Shown here piece by piece: positions 15,192 to 23,217 of a stretch of 64,000 nt of DNA (its first letter is position 1; each line of letters opens with the position of its first letter). Origin of the DNA: Enterobacteriaceae bacterium UBA7338 (GTDB lineage: Bacteria; Pseudomonadota; Gammaproteobacteria; Enterobacterales; Enterobacteriaceae). The translations under genes and the position numbers were made by a program. The notes under the pieces are model-generated. The model worked only from the letters and a program-made list of their open reading frames with translations, was not told the DNA's origin and did no database searches. The DNA is taken from the NCBI GenBank assembly GCA_002480085.1, contig DKPJ01000011.1, positions 807,037 through 871,036 on the forward strand. The letters run 5' to 3'.

Positions 15192-17381
15192 TCAGAATAA
15201 CAATGAGTAGTTCAGGCCGAAGGTACGGCCGCGGCCTTTATAGGTATACAGGTTCGCAGCACCATAGGTCGGACTGTACAGACCTGGCGCGCGCTGTCCC
15301 CACGCGGTGGTATACTCTTCATCCAGCAGGTTTTCTACGCTAAAGCTCAGCTTGCCCACGGGCAGAAGGTAACTACCTAATAAATCCACGGTATTATAAC
15401 CACCAATCTGCTTACCGTCTTCATCAGACAAATCAAACGTCTGCGTACTTTGTAGACGCAACGTCCAGTCGCCCGGTGCCCAGGTGACCCATGCGCTCAT
15501 TTTAGACGGGCTGGCGCTGTCAACCGTCAGCTTTTCCCATTTCCCATCGACGCGGGTTTGCGATTTGATGACGTTAAAGTTTGCACCGGTGCTCCACTCG
15601 CTCTCTGTAAAGAAATAATCCACCTGGCCTTCAACACCGTAGATGCGACGCTTGTCATCTTCAACGTTGATAGTCATATCGCTTTTGTTAATGTTGATGG
15701 TTTTATCAGAGAGCGAATAGTAACCCGCAATCTGGGTGCGCAGGTTATCCCCGGTGTAGCGCCACCCCAGCTCGTAGGCATCAACTTTAATACCATCGAG
15801 TCTCGAGTCATTAACGTTAACGCTATTTACCAGACGATAATGGCCGTTCTCCAGCTGATAGGTACCGGAGCCGTAATATTTCGCCAGATCCGGGATCTCA
15901 AAGCCCTGTGAGAAGTTAAACCATAGCTGCTGACGATCGGTCAGATGGCCCAGAATACCGGCGTTAAATAGCAGGTTGTTATAGTCGGTTTTGCCGCCCG
16001 GTACCGCATCTGCCGAGGTAGCTCTGCCCGTAGCAATTGCCTGCTGTTGGGCGTAACCAATAAAGTCATCGACCCGGTTTTCCGTATACTGATAGCGCAC
16101 CCCACCGCTCAGGGTGATAGCGGAGAAGTCGTAACTCGTCTGCAGGAAAGGAGCGAGGTTAGTGATGCTATAGCCCGGATAGCGTCCAACGTTATAAGCG
16201 TCATCGAGCTTCATGCCACCGCTGGCAGCCGCTTTGTTGAGGTCGAAAAATTGCTGATTGGCGTCGAAGACTTCATGCTCGGCATCCATACCCCATGTCA
16301 GCGTCAAATCATCCAGCGGTTTGCTATTGAGGGTAAGCTTACCGCCATAGAAATCGGTTTTTTGCTGTGATGCGCCAATGCTGGTTACCCGTCTACCTGA
16401 AAGCGTTGGGAAGGGATAGTACGTCAGGCTCTCATCACGATAGTAAATTTGCGCGAGGAGATCCTGGCCCCAAAAATCGGTGTTGGAATATTGCAGGTTG
16501 ATCAGGTGACGTTCGGTGCCAGGGATCCGGTCGGAGTCGAGATTATTTTTGTTATATGCGTTGCCGGTCCCCGTCACTGCCGAGAAATTCTCGCCAAGAT
16601 AGAGGCCGTGCTTACCGTCGGATTCACTTTTGTAATACTGCGTGGTGAGCTGCAACTGCTGGTGATCGTCAATGTTCAGCGTGCCGGTGCCCATCACGTC
16701 CAGGCGATCGGAGTATTGTAAACCAGTCTGGGTATTATCAATGATCGCTTCGTTGCCGTTGCCGTCGTACCAGCCGCCAAAGCGTTGCCAGGCGACCGAC
16801 AGGCGACCTGAAGCATTGTCGTTGCCGCCGCTAACCGCCGCCGCGATGTTTTCGTCATTATCGTTATGGCTGTTGAATCCCGTTTTCATGCCGGTCTGAA
16901 ACTCAACTTCCGTTTCCGGCTGGCCCTTTTTGGTGACGATATTAATTAAGCCACCGGTGCTGCCACCGCCGTAAAGGGAGGTAGCGCCGGAGATAACTTC
17001 AATGCGGGTAATATTAAAAGGATCGATAGAATCCAGCTGGCGACCGTCGCTACGCGAGGAGTTTAAACGCACGCCATCGACCATCACCATCATGGAACGA
17101 CCACGCATATTCATACCGTAATTGGTACGCCCCTGGCTGCTGACATCCATACCGGGGATCAACTGCGCCAGCACCTCTTTTAACTCTTTGCCCCCCTGCA
17201 CCTGCTGTTCAATTTCATTCTGTTCAATGACCCAGGTGGTTTGCGCCATGTCGGAGATATTGTGGTTTGTCCGGCTGGCGGCGACCACCAGCGTCTCTTC
17301 TTTAGGGTCTTCAGCAGAGGCATTAGCGGCTAACATCATTAATAAACAAGGGTTTATGGCCCAATAACAACGCGGTTTCAT
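15192..17381 (-). CDS. iutA: TonB-dependent receptor, IutA-like (ferric aerobactin type)
   Basis: A 729-aa outer-membrane receptor that matches E. coli IutA (about 730 aa) almost block for block, for example QGGKELKEVLAQLIPGMDVSS, RTNYGMNMRGR, YGGGSTGGLINIVTKKGQ and the end FGLNYSLLF. After a signal peptide the TonB box is EETLVVAAS, then the plug (about 40-165) and a 22-stranded barrel with a terminal aromatic residue. No iucABCD genes are nearby, so it would serve for uptake of siderophores made by others, or the synthesis genes lie elsewhere. Two Fur boxes precede it. Aerobactin itself as the ligand is inference from similarity. Confidence 0.88.
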   Translation of the reverse strand: MKPRCYWAINPCLLMMLAANASAEDPKEETLVVAASRTNHNISDMAQTTWVIEQNEIEQQVQGGKELKEVLAQLIPGMDVSSQGRTNYGMNMRGRSMMVMVDGVRLNSSRSDGRQLDSIDPFNITRIEVISGATSLYGGGSTGGLINIVTKKGQPETEVEFQTGMKTGFNSHNDNDENIAAAVSGGNDNASGRLSVAWQRFGGWYDGNGNEAIIDNTQTGLQYSDRLDVMGTGTLNIDDHQQLQLTTQYYKSESDGKHGLYLGENFSAVTGTGNAYNKNNLDSDRIPGTERHLINLQYSNTDFWGQDLLAQIYYRDESLTYYPFPTLSGRRVTSIGASQQKTDFYGGKLTLNSKPLDDLTLTWGMDAEHEVFDANQQFFDLNKAAASGGMKLDDAYNVGRYPGYSITNLAPFLQTSYDFSAITLSGGVRYQYTENRVDDFIGYAQQQAIATGRATSADAVPGGKTDYNNLLFNAGILGHLTDRQQLWFNFSQGFEIPDLAKYYGSGTYQLENGHYRLVNSVNVNDSRLDGIKVDAYELGWRYTGDNLRTQIAGYYSLSDKTININKSDMTINVEDDKRRIYGVEGQVDYFFTESEWSTGANFNVIKSQTRVDGKWEKLTVDSASPSKMSAWVTWAPGDWTLRLQSTQTFDLSDEDGKQIGGYNTVDLLGSYLLPVGKLSFSVENLLDEEYTTAWGQRAPGLYSPTYGAANLYTYKGRGRTFGLNYSLLF

Positions 17382-17458
17382 TATTATGATCGTCCTGATT
17401 ATTTCGAGGTATTAGTAGCGTTGATGCCACATAGCGCATAAACGCCAGCCTATCGAGT

Positions 17459-17477
17459 GATAGTAATTATCAGAATC
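17459..17477 (-). promoter_or_regulatory. Fur box 1 of the iutA-like gene
   Basis: On the minus strand GATTCTGATAATTACTATC agrees with the 19-bp Fur consensus at 15 positions. It lies about 78 bp upstream of the receptor start. Confidence 0.82.
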
Positions 17478-17495
17478 ATATGAATTATCATTACA
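17477..17495 (-). promoter_or_regulatory. Fur box 2 of the iutA-like gene
   Basis: The adjoining stretch agrees with the Fur consensus at about 13 of 19 positions and overlaps box 1 by one base. Adjacent boxes are typical of strongly iron-repressed promoters and allow cooperative binding. Confidence 0.68.
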
Positions 17496-17712
17496 ATGTA
17501 AACAGCTAATGTAAAAAAATGTTTCTATAATGACATGATTTTTATGCGGTTTTTGAGTGGACGAAGTGGAACTGGGGGATAAATCGCTGATGCCAGGGTT
17601 ATCTGGCAGAGAAAAGCAGCTCATCTTCAATCACAGGTCATCTCTGGCGAGCCTTGAATAGAGATATGATGAGCCTTATCGATATTTTTATTTACTGAGG
17701 CAGAGTACCTGC

Positions 17713-19041
17713 TTAGCGTTTCCCTTTCGCGAGGTACTGCTGCATCTCCTTCTCAGGGACCATGCCGCCTCCGGTAGCCCAGACCAGATGGGTGGCGTTA
17801 GCCATGGTTTCTGCTGAAAGCGCGTGCTGCCTCTGCCAGGCGAGATTAGCGGTGATGCGCTGTGGCCCACTCATGCCTGCCAACGCGGAGGGTTCAAGCC
17901 GGATACCTTCGGTCCGATCCAGCATCGCCAGAAGGTCATACATCGACTCATCGCTGAGCGTATAGCAACCATCAATAAGCTGCTCCATCGCCCGGCCAAC
18001 AAACCCGGATGCGCGACCGACGGCCAGGCCGTCGGCTGCGGTTTTGTTGTCGATCCCGATCTCCTGTACGGAAATCGCATCGTGCAGGCCGGTACTCATT
18101 CCCAGCAGCATGCAGGGCGAGTGCGTTGGCTCAGCAAAGAAGCAATGTACATCATCTCCAAAGGCAAGCTTAAGCCCGAAGGCCACCCCGCCAGGGCCAC
18201 CGCCGACACCGCAGGGAAGGTAAACGAACAGGGGATGTTCGGCATCAACGGTAATGCCCTTATCCCGCAACTGCTTACGCAGGCGCAGCCCTGCTACCGA
18301 GTAACCAAGGAACAGCGTCCGCGAGTTCTCATCATCAATGAAGAAACAGGCTGGATCGGACTCAGCTGCCTTACGTCCCTGCTCAACCGCCACGCTGTAA
18401 TCCTGTTCATACTCCATCACCTCCACGCCGTGCGAGCGGAGCTTATCCTTCTTCCACTGGCGCGCGTCGGCAGACATATGTACGGTAACGTGGAAGCCGA
18501 GCCTGGCGCTAATAATTCCAATTGACAGCCCCAGGTTGCCCGTTGAGCCAACCGCGATTTTATGCTGGCTGAAAAACTGGCGAAACGCAGACGAGAGCAG
18601 GATGCTGTAATCATCTGTTGTGGTGATAAGGCCAGCCGCAAGGGCCAGCTTCTCCGCGTGGGCCAGCACTTCATAGATCCCCCCGCGCGCCTTAATCGAG
18701 CCTGAAATCGGCAGATGACTGTCTCTCTTGAGCCAGATCTCTCCTGCTACCGGTCCCGTTTTCTCCAGCTCCGCCTGCATCAGCGGGACCGGAACCATAT
18801 CGGACTCAATGATGCCCGCCGTAGCAGCCGTTTCCGGAAACGCCTGGGCGAGCAGCGGTGCAAAGCGATGCAGTCGGGCCTCGGCATCCTCAGCATCGGC
18901 AAGTGTCAGCCCAACGCGTCTGAGGCCCTCCTCCGCAGGCTTAACGCCCGGATTAAACCAGATAGTCTCACGCAGGGACTGCAGTTCGGCCACCACAGGT
19001 GATGAAAGGATATCTTTTTTAAGTTCGTTCATAGTCGGCAT
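17713..19041 (-). CDS. dsdA: D-serine ammonia-lyase (D-serine dehydratase)
   Basis: This PLP enzyme converts D-serine to pyruvate and ammonia and detoxifies D-serine. The start ATG at 19041 gives 442 aa, the E. coli DsdA length. The PLP lysine lies in SGSIKARGG (K117), and SPCMLLGMSTGLHD, VGSTGNLGLSIG and LPCGVGGGPGG match the family. The gene is not in the usual dsdCXA locus. It lies 16 bp behind mppA with no DsdC regulator or DsdX permease beside it, so it is probably read through from mppA. Confidence 0.93.
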   Translation of the reverse strand: MPTMNELKKDILSSPVVAELQSLRETIWFNPGVKPAEEGLRRVGLTLADAEDAEARLHRFAPLLAQAFPETAATAGIIESDMVPVPLMQAELEKTGPVAGEIWLKRDSHLPISGSIKARGGIYEVLAHAEKLALAAGLITTTDDYSILLSSAFRQFFSQHKIAVGSTGNLGLSIGIISARLGFHVTVHMSADARQWKKDKLRSHGVEVMEYEQDYSVAVEQGRKAAESDPACFFIDDENSRTLFLGYSVAGLRLRKQLRDKGITVDAEHPLFVYLPCGVGGGPGGVAFGLKLAFGDDVHCFFAEPTHSPCMLLGMSTGLHDAISVQEIGIDNKTAADGLAVGRASGFVGRAMEQLIDGCYTLSDESMYDLLAMLDRTEGIRLEPSALAGMSGPQRITANLAWQRQHALSAETMANATHLVWATGGGMVPEKEMQQYLAKGKR

Positions 19042-19057
19042 AAGAAGAGCGTTCCCC

Positions 19058-20674
19058 TTAGTGCGCCACGATATACATCGTCCGGGTGTAGGCCACATCC
19101 TCGGGGTTATTGATTGGATAGCCCTTCAGCCACGGCTTGATCAGGCGCCCGTTGGTGTACTGGTAGATTGGCGCAATAGGCGCTTCCCGCGCGAGAATTT
19201 TCTCCGCCGCGTTATAGTCCGCGTTGCGCGCCTCGGCGGTCGGCTCCTGCGCCGCCTGCTTCATCACCTTATCGTAGGCCGGATCGTTGAAACGGGAGAT
19301 GTTGCCGCTGTGGGTGGAGGTCAGCAGCGACAGGAAGGTAGATGGCTCGTTGTAGTCCCCTACCCACGAGGCGCGGATCACATCGAAATTGCCGGTGTTG
19401 CGGCTGTCGATATAGGTTTTCCACTCCTGGTTTTGCAGCTTCACGTCAACGCCGAGGTTCTTCCGCCACATCGACGCCACGGCAATAGCGATCTTTTGAT
19501 GATTCTCTGAGGTGTTATACAGCAGGGTCAGCTTCAACGGGCGGCCTGGCCCGTAGCCTGCCGCCTGGAGCAGCGTTTTCGCCTGCACGTTCAGCTCGGC
19601 CTGGCTCAGGTGCTCCGCATCCGAAGGGTCTGGCTTGAAACCCGCCGTCACGTCGGGGGTGAAGCGCCAGGCAGGCTTCTCTCCGGTTCCCAGCACCTTC
19701 TCCGCCATCAGGCGGCGATCGATAGTCATGCTCAGCGCCAGGCGCACGCGGGCATCTGCCGTCGGCCCTTTCTGAGTGTTAAACGCATAGTAGTAGGTAC
19801 CCAGCTGCGGCGGAGTATAGACCTGGCCGGGGATATCCTTAAGCAGCTTCTGATAGAGGTTTTTCGGGAAGGATTCGGTGATATCAATATCCCCCGCCAG
19901 ATAGCGCTTGGTGGCCGCCGACTCCTGGTTAATGGGAATAAAGGTAACGGATTTAATCACCGTTTTGCCGTTATCCCAGTAGTGGGCGTTAGGCTCCAGC
20001 ACCAGCTTCTCGTTAACCACACGATCCTTGAGCACGTAGGCTCCGTTACCCACCAGCTTGCCCGGCTGGGTCCACGCTTTTCCGCTCTCGACGTTGGCCT
20101 TTTGCACCGGGTAGAAGGCAAAGCTGGCGGCCAGGTTAGCAAACCAGGGCAGCGGGTTGTCGAGCTGCACGCGCAGGGTGTGCGGATCCACCGCCGTGAC
20201 CGCCAGCGTGTCCGGCGTGGCTTTGCCATCGATGATGCTTTGGGCATTGCCAATGCCAGCCAGCGCAGCAAACCAGGCAAAAGGCGACGTGGTTTTTGGA
20301 TCCACCAGCCGCTGCCAGCTGTAGACAAAGTCCTGGGCGGTGACCGGGGAGCCATCCGACCAGCGGGCGTCGTTGCGCAGGGTAAAGGTCCAGCTGCGGT
20401 TATCGCTGGTGCTCCACTTTGTAGCCACGCCAGGGATAATCTCCCCCTTCTCGTTCTGGTTCACCAGCCCCTCGTAGAGGTCGCGGATCACCTGAATCTC
20501 CGGCAGCCCGACGGCTTTGGCAGGGTCAAGGGTGGCTGGCTCATCTTTGATATGGCGCACCAGGGTCTGCTGCGCCGCCAGTTTAGTTCCTGCGGGCACG
20601 TCCGCGGCAAAAGAGGGGGAAGAGAGACCGCATAACCACAGCGCAGCGCAGAGAAGGGAGACGGGATGTTTCAT
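19058..20674 (-). CDS. mppA: Periplasmic murein-peptide-binding protein MppA
   Basis: A 538-aa periplasmic solute-binding protein of the OppA family, one residue longer than E. coli MppA. A signal peptide ends near SFAADVP. Family segments such as EPATLDPAKAVGLPEIQVIR and QVYTPPQLGTYYYAFNTQ are conserved. MppA binds the murein tripeptide L-Ala-gamma-D-Glu-meso-DAP and hands it to the OppBCDF permease. It stands beside mpaA and ycjG, which process the imported peptide. dsdA follows on the same strand after 16 bp, so the transcription unit is probably mppA-dsdA. Confidence 0.96.
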   Translation of the reverse strand: MKHPVSLLCAALWLCGLSSPSFAADVPAGTKLAAQQTLVRHIKDEPATLDPAKAVGLPEIQVIRDLYEGLVNQNEKGEIIPGVATKWSTSDNRSWTFTLRNDARWSDGSPVTAQDFVYSWQRLVDPKTTSPFAWFAALAGIGNAQSIIDGKATPDTLAVTAVDPHTLRVQLDNPLPWFANLAASFAFYPVQKANVESGKAWTQPGKLVGNGAYVLKDRVVNEKLVLEPNAHYWDNGKTVIKSVTFIPINQESAATKRYLAGDIDITESFPKNLYQKLLKDIPGQVYTPPQLGTYYYAFNTQKGPTADARVRLALSMTIDRRLMAEKVLGTGEKPAWRFTPDVTAGFKPDPSDAEHLSQAELNVQAKTLLQAAGYGPGRPLKLTLLYNTSENHQKIAIAVASMWRKNLGVDVKLQNQEWKTYIDSRNTGNFDVIRASWVGDYNEPSTFLSLLTSTHSGNISRFNDPAYDKVMKQAAQEPTAEARNADYNAAEKILAREAPIAPIYQYTNGRLIKPWLKGYPINNPEDVAYTRTMYIVAH

Positions 20675-20861
20675 AAGATGACCCTATAGCTAAATGCCCG
20701 GCGAAAAGATGGGTTAATTATTTGTTTTCGCATGGAGAAATGCAAACGGCTTAGCAAGATTAGGCGATATTTACTGCCTCGCTCTCATACTGGATGAAAC
20801 GATTTGAAAAGCGCTGCGCTTTGCCTAACACTTTGTCTATCCCCTGTCTGAAAGGATTGCT

Positions 20862-21575
20862 ATGACCGCCTCACGCCCACGCGCCGAACGGGGCGCTTTT
20901 GCTACCGGAATAGAGCACTATGGCCGCTCGCGTCTCGGCGCACCGCTTATCTGGTTTCCGGCTCCCGTGGCTTCCCGAGAGAGCGGCCTGATCCTCGCCG
21001 GTACCCACGGAGATGAGAGCGCGGCGGTGGTGACCCTCTCCTGTGCGCTGCGTACTCTCGAACCGGCCCTGCGTCATCATCACGTGGTACTGGCAGTCAA
21101 CCCTGACGGCTGTCAGCTTGGCCTGCGCGCCAACGCTCAGGGGGTCGATCTCAACCGCAACTTTCCCGCCGCCAATTGGCGGGCCGGTGAGACGGTCTAC
21201 CGCTGGAACAGCGCCGCGAGCGCCCGTGACGTAGTGCTGTTGGCCGGCGATGCGCCAGGTTCTGAACCTGAAACCCAAAGCCTCTGCCAGCTTATTCACC
21301 GCCTGCATCCGGCCTGGGTGGTGTCGTTTCACGATCCGCTGGCCTGCATTGAAGATCCGGCGCAAAGCCCGCTGGGCCACTGGCTCGCCGGGGCTTTTGC
21401 CCTGCCGCTGGTGCGCAGCGTCGGCTATGAAACGCCCGGCTCATTTGGCAGCTGGTGCGCCGATATTGGCCTGCACTGCATCACCGCCGAGCTGCCGCCA
21501 ATATCAAACGATGAAGCCAGCGAGCGCTATCTGCAGGCGATGACCCGCCTGCTGCGCTGGACGAATCAGCGGTGA
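20862..21575 (+). CDS. mpaA: Murein peptide amidase MpaA
   Basis: A 237-aa cytoplasmic zinc carboxypeptidase-like enzyme (E. coli 242 aa). It cleaves the gamma-D-Glu-meso-DAP bond of recycled murein tripeptide to give L-Ala-D-Glu and DAP. Zinc ligands are visible in LAGTHGDES (His and Glu) and a later VVSFHDPLACIED histidine. VDLNRNFP is the conserved substrate-binding block. The divergent mppA supplies its substrate and ycjG uses its product. Its last 10 bp overlap the end of ycjG on the opposite strand. Confidence 0.95.
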   Translation: MTASRPRAERGAFATGIEHYGRSRLGAPLIWFPAPVASRESGLILAGTHGDESAAVVTLSCALRTLEPALRHHHVVLAVNPDGCQLGLRANAQGVDLNRNFPAANWRAGETVYRWNSAASARDVVLLAGDAPGSEPETQSLCQLIHRLHPAWVVSFHDPLACIEDPAQSPLGHWLAGAFALPLVRSVGYETPGSFGSWCADIGLHCITAELPPISNDEASERYLQAMTRLLRWTNQR

Positions 21576-22531
21576 AGCTGGCCGGTGGTGAAGTGCAGCG
21601 CCGGCTCAACGTCCACCGCCAGCCAGGTGGGGCCGTCAAGGTCAGCAAAACGCGCCTGCGATGCCAGCGGTAGCGCCGCCGCAATCGCCCGGGAGGTGCA
21701 GAGCATGCAGCCCAGCATCAATTCAAAACCCTGCGCCCGCGCCTCGCTGGCTAACGCTAACGCCTCGGTCAGGCCGCCGGTTTTATCCAGCTTGATGTTA
21801 ATCATCTCATAGCGTCCGGCAAGGGTTTTCAGACAGCTGCGGGCGTGACAGCTCTCATCGGCACAGATAGGCAGCGGGTGGATAAAGTTCTCCAGCGCGG
21901 CATCATTGTTGGCGGGAAGCGGCTGCTCCAGCATCGCCACGCCAAGGTCCGCCAGCAGCTGACAGCGCGCCGCTAAACCTTCGCCGTGCCAGGATTCATT
22001 GGCATCGACAATCAGCGTGGCCTCCGGCACGGCGGTGCGTACCGCCACCAGCCGCTCGCTGATGAGACGGTCGTCGAGTTTGATCTTCAGCAGCCGCGCC
22101 CCCTTCTCCCACAGCGCGGCGGCGCTGGCCGCCATCTGCTCCGGCGTGCCAATCACCACCGTCTGCGCCGTGGTCAGATCCTCCGGCAGCACAATCCCTA
22201 AATGCTCCTCAAGGCTAACGCCCAGCCGACGGGTTTCAAGATCCCACAGAGCGCTGTCAACGGCATTGCGCGCTGCCCCCGGCGGCAGCAGAGACTGTAG
22301 CTGCTGGCGACTCAGGCCGCTCTCCAGCTGCGGCACGATGGTCATGATCTGAGCCATCACCGACGCGTCGCTCTCGCCATAGCGCGGATAGGGGGTACAC
22401 TCGCCCGTCGCCTTTATCCCCTCCTCCTCCAGTTCAACCACCACTACCCTGGCTTCGCTGCGGCTGCCTCGCGAGATGACAAACGGTGAATGCAGCGGCC
22501 AGCTCTCTTCATAGACCTTAACTGTTCTCAT
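21566..22531 (-). CDS. ycjG: L-Ala-D/L-Glu epimerase
   Basis: A 321-aa enolase-superfamily enzyme, identical in length to E. coli YcjG. It epimerises L-Ala-D-Glu, the product of MpaA, to L-Ala-L-Glu so the dipeptide can be split by ordinary peptidases. Active-site elements are KIKLD (KxK), VDANES (Asp), LEQPLP (Glu), CADESCH (Asp) and the second lysine in INIKLDKTGG. It is convergent with mpaA, and both 3' ends overlap by 10 bp. Confidence 0.96.
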   Translation of the reverse strand: MRTVKVYEESWPLHSPFVISRGSRSEARVVVVELEEEGIKATGECTPYPRYGESDASVMAQIMTIVPQLESGLSRQQLQSLLPPGAARNAVDSALWDLETRRLGVSLEEHLGIVLPEDLTTAQTVVIGTPEQMAASAAALWEKGARLLKIKLDDRLISERLVAVRTAVPEATLIVDANESWHGEGLAARCQLLADLGVAMLEQPLPANNDAALENFIHPLPICADESCHARSCLKTLAGRYEMINIKLDKTGGLTEALALASEARAQGFELMLGCMLCTSRAIAAALPLASQARFADLDGPTWLAVDVEPALHFTTGQLHR

Positions 22532-22659
22532 TCCTTGCTCCTTTAAGGGAATGTTAAAAGTATAGTGATGAAAAGCGGGAGAAAAATAGGTTTGCCGTGA
22601 TTATGGCTTATCCCGTACACTAGCGGCGACGTTAACTATTTGTAAACAGGAAGATATTC

Positions 22660-23172
22660 ATGTCACAAACCGTTCATTTCCAGGGTAATCCGGTCTCTGT
22701 TGCGGGCACCATTCCGGCTGTTGGCAGCAAAGCTCACTCTTTCACTCTGGTCGCGAAGGATCTGACCGACGTTACGCTGGCGCAGTTTGCCGGTAAGCGC
22801 AAAGTTCTCAACGTGTTCCCGAGCATCGACACCGGTGTTTGCGCTGCCTCCGTGCGCAAATTCAACCAGCTCGCCACCGAAATGAAAGACACCGTGGTGC
22901 TGTGCATCTCTGCCGACCTGCCGTTCGCCCAGTCCCGCTTCTGCGGCGCGGAAGGCCTGAGCAACGTGATCACCCTGTCAACCCTGCGTAACGCCGACTT
23001 CCTCGAAAACTACGGCGTGGGCATTGCTGAAGGCGCGCTGAAAGGCCTGGCCGCCCGTGCGGTCGTGGTTATCGACGAAAACGACACCGTTGTATTCAGC
23101 CAGCTGGTGAACGAGATCACCAACGAGCCGGACTACGAGGCTGCTCTGGAAGCCCTGGCGCAGAAAGCGTAA
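22660..23172 (+). CDS. tpx: Thiol peroxidase Tpx
   Basis: A 170-aa atypical 2-Cys peroxiredoxin that reduces hydrogen and lipid hydroperoxides using thioredoxin. The peroxidatic cysteine is C61 in DTGVCAASVRKF and the resolving cysteine C95 in QSRFCGAEG. E. coli Tpx has 168 aa, and here two residues are added at the end. AGGAAG precedes the ATG. It shares a terminator with tyrR, which is convergent, as in E. coli. Confidence 0.97.
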   Translation: MSQTVHFQGNPVSVAGTIPAVGSKAHSFTLVAKDLTDVTLAQFAGKRKVLNVFPSIDTGVCAASVRKFNQLATEMKDTVVLCISADLPFAQSRFCGAEGLSNVITLSTLRNADFLENYGVGIAEGALKGLAARAVVVIDENDTVVFSQLVNEITNEPDYEAALEALAQKA

Positions 23173-23185
23173 TCGCATTAAAAAA

Positions 23186-23217
23186 AGAGCCTTCAGTGAT
23201 GAAGGCTCTCTTGTTTT
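23186..23217. terminator. Bidirectional terminator, tpx / tyrR
   Basis: AGAGCCTTCA and TGAAGGCTCT (23186-23195 and 23200-23209) form a 10-bp stem with a GTGA loop. A run of A precedes it and a T-rich stretch CTTGTTTTA follows it, so it can stop transcription from both sides. Confidence 0.92.

Larger units (their letters stand above)
17382..17712. other. Intergenic region upstream of iutA-like gene
   Basis: A 331-bp gap between dsdA and the iutA-like gene. It holds the tandem Fur boxes at 17459-17495 and the promoter of the receptor gene. A minus-strand reading frame of 72 codons at 17412-17630 is not believable as a gene. I see no clear terminator for dsdA. Confidence 0.6.

Noticed and set aside
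17412..17630. A 72-codon minus-strand frame upstream of iutA
   Set aside because: It overlaps the Fur boxes and promoter region, has no ribosome-binding site and a low-complexity composition.
19610..20635. A 341-codon plus-strand frame opposite mppA
   Set aside because: GC-rich codon usage opens this frame by chance; mppA itself is fully conserved.
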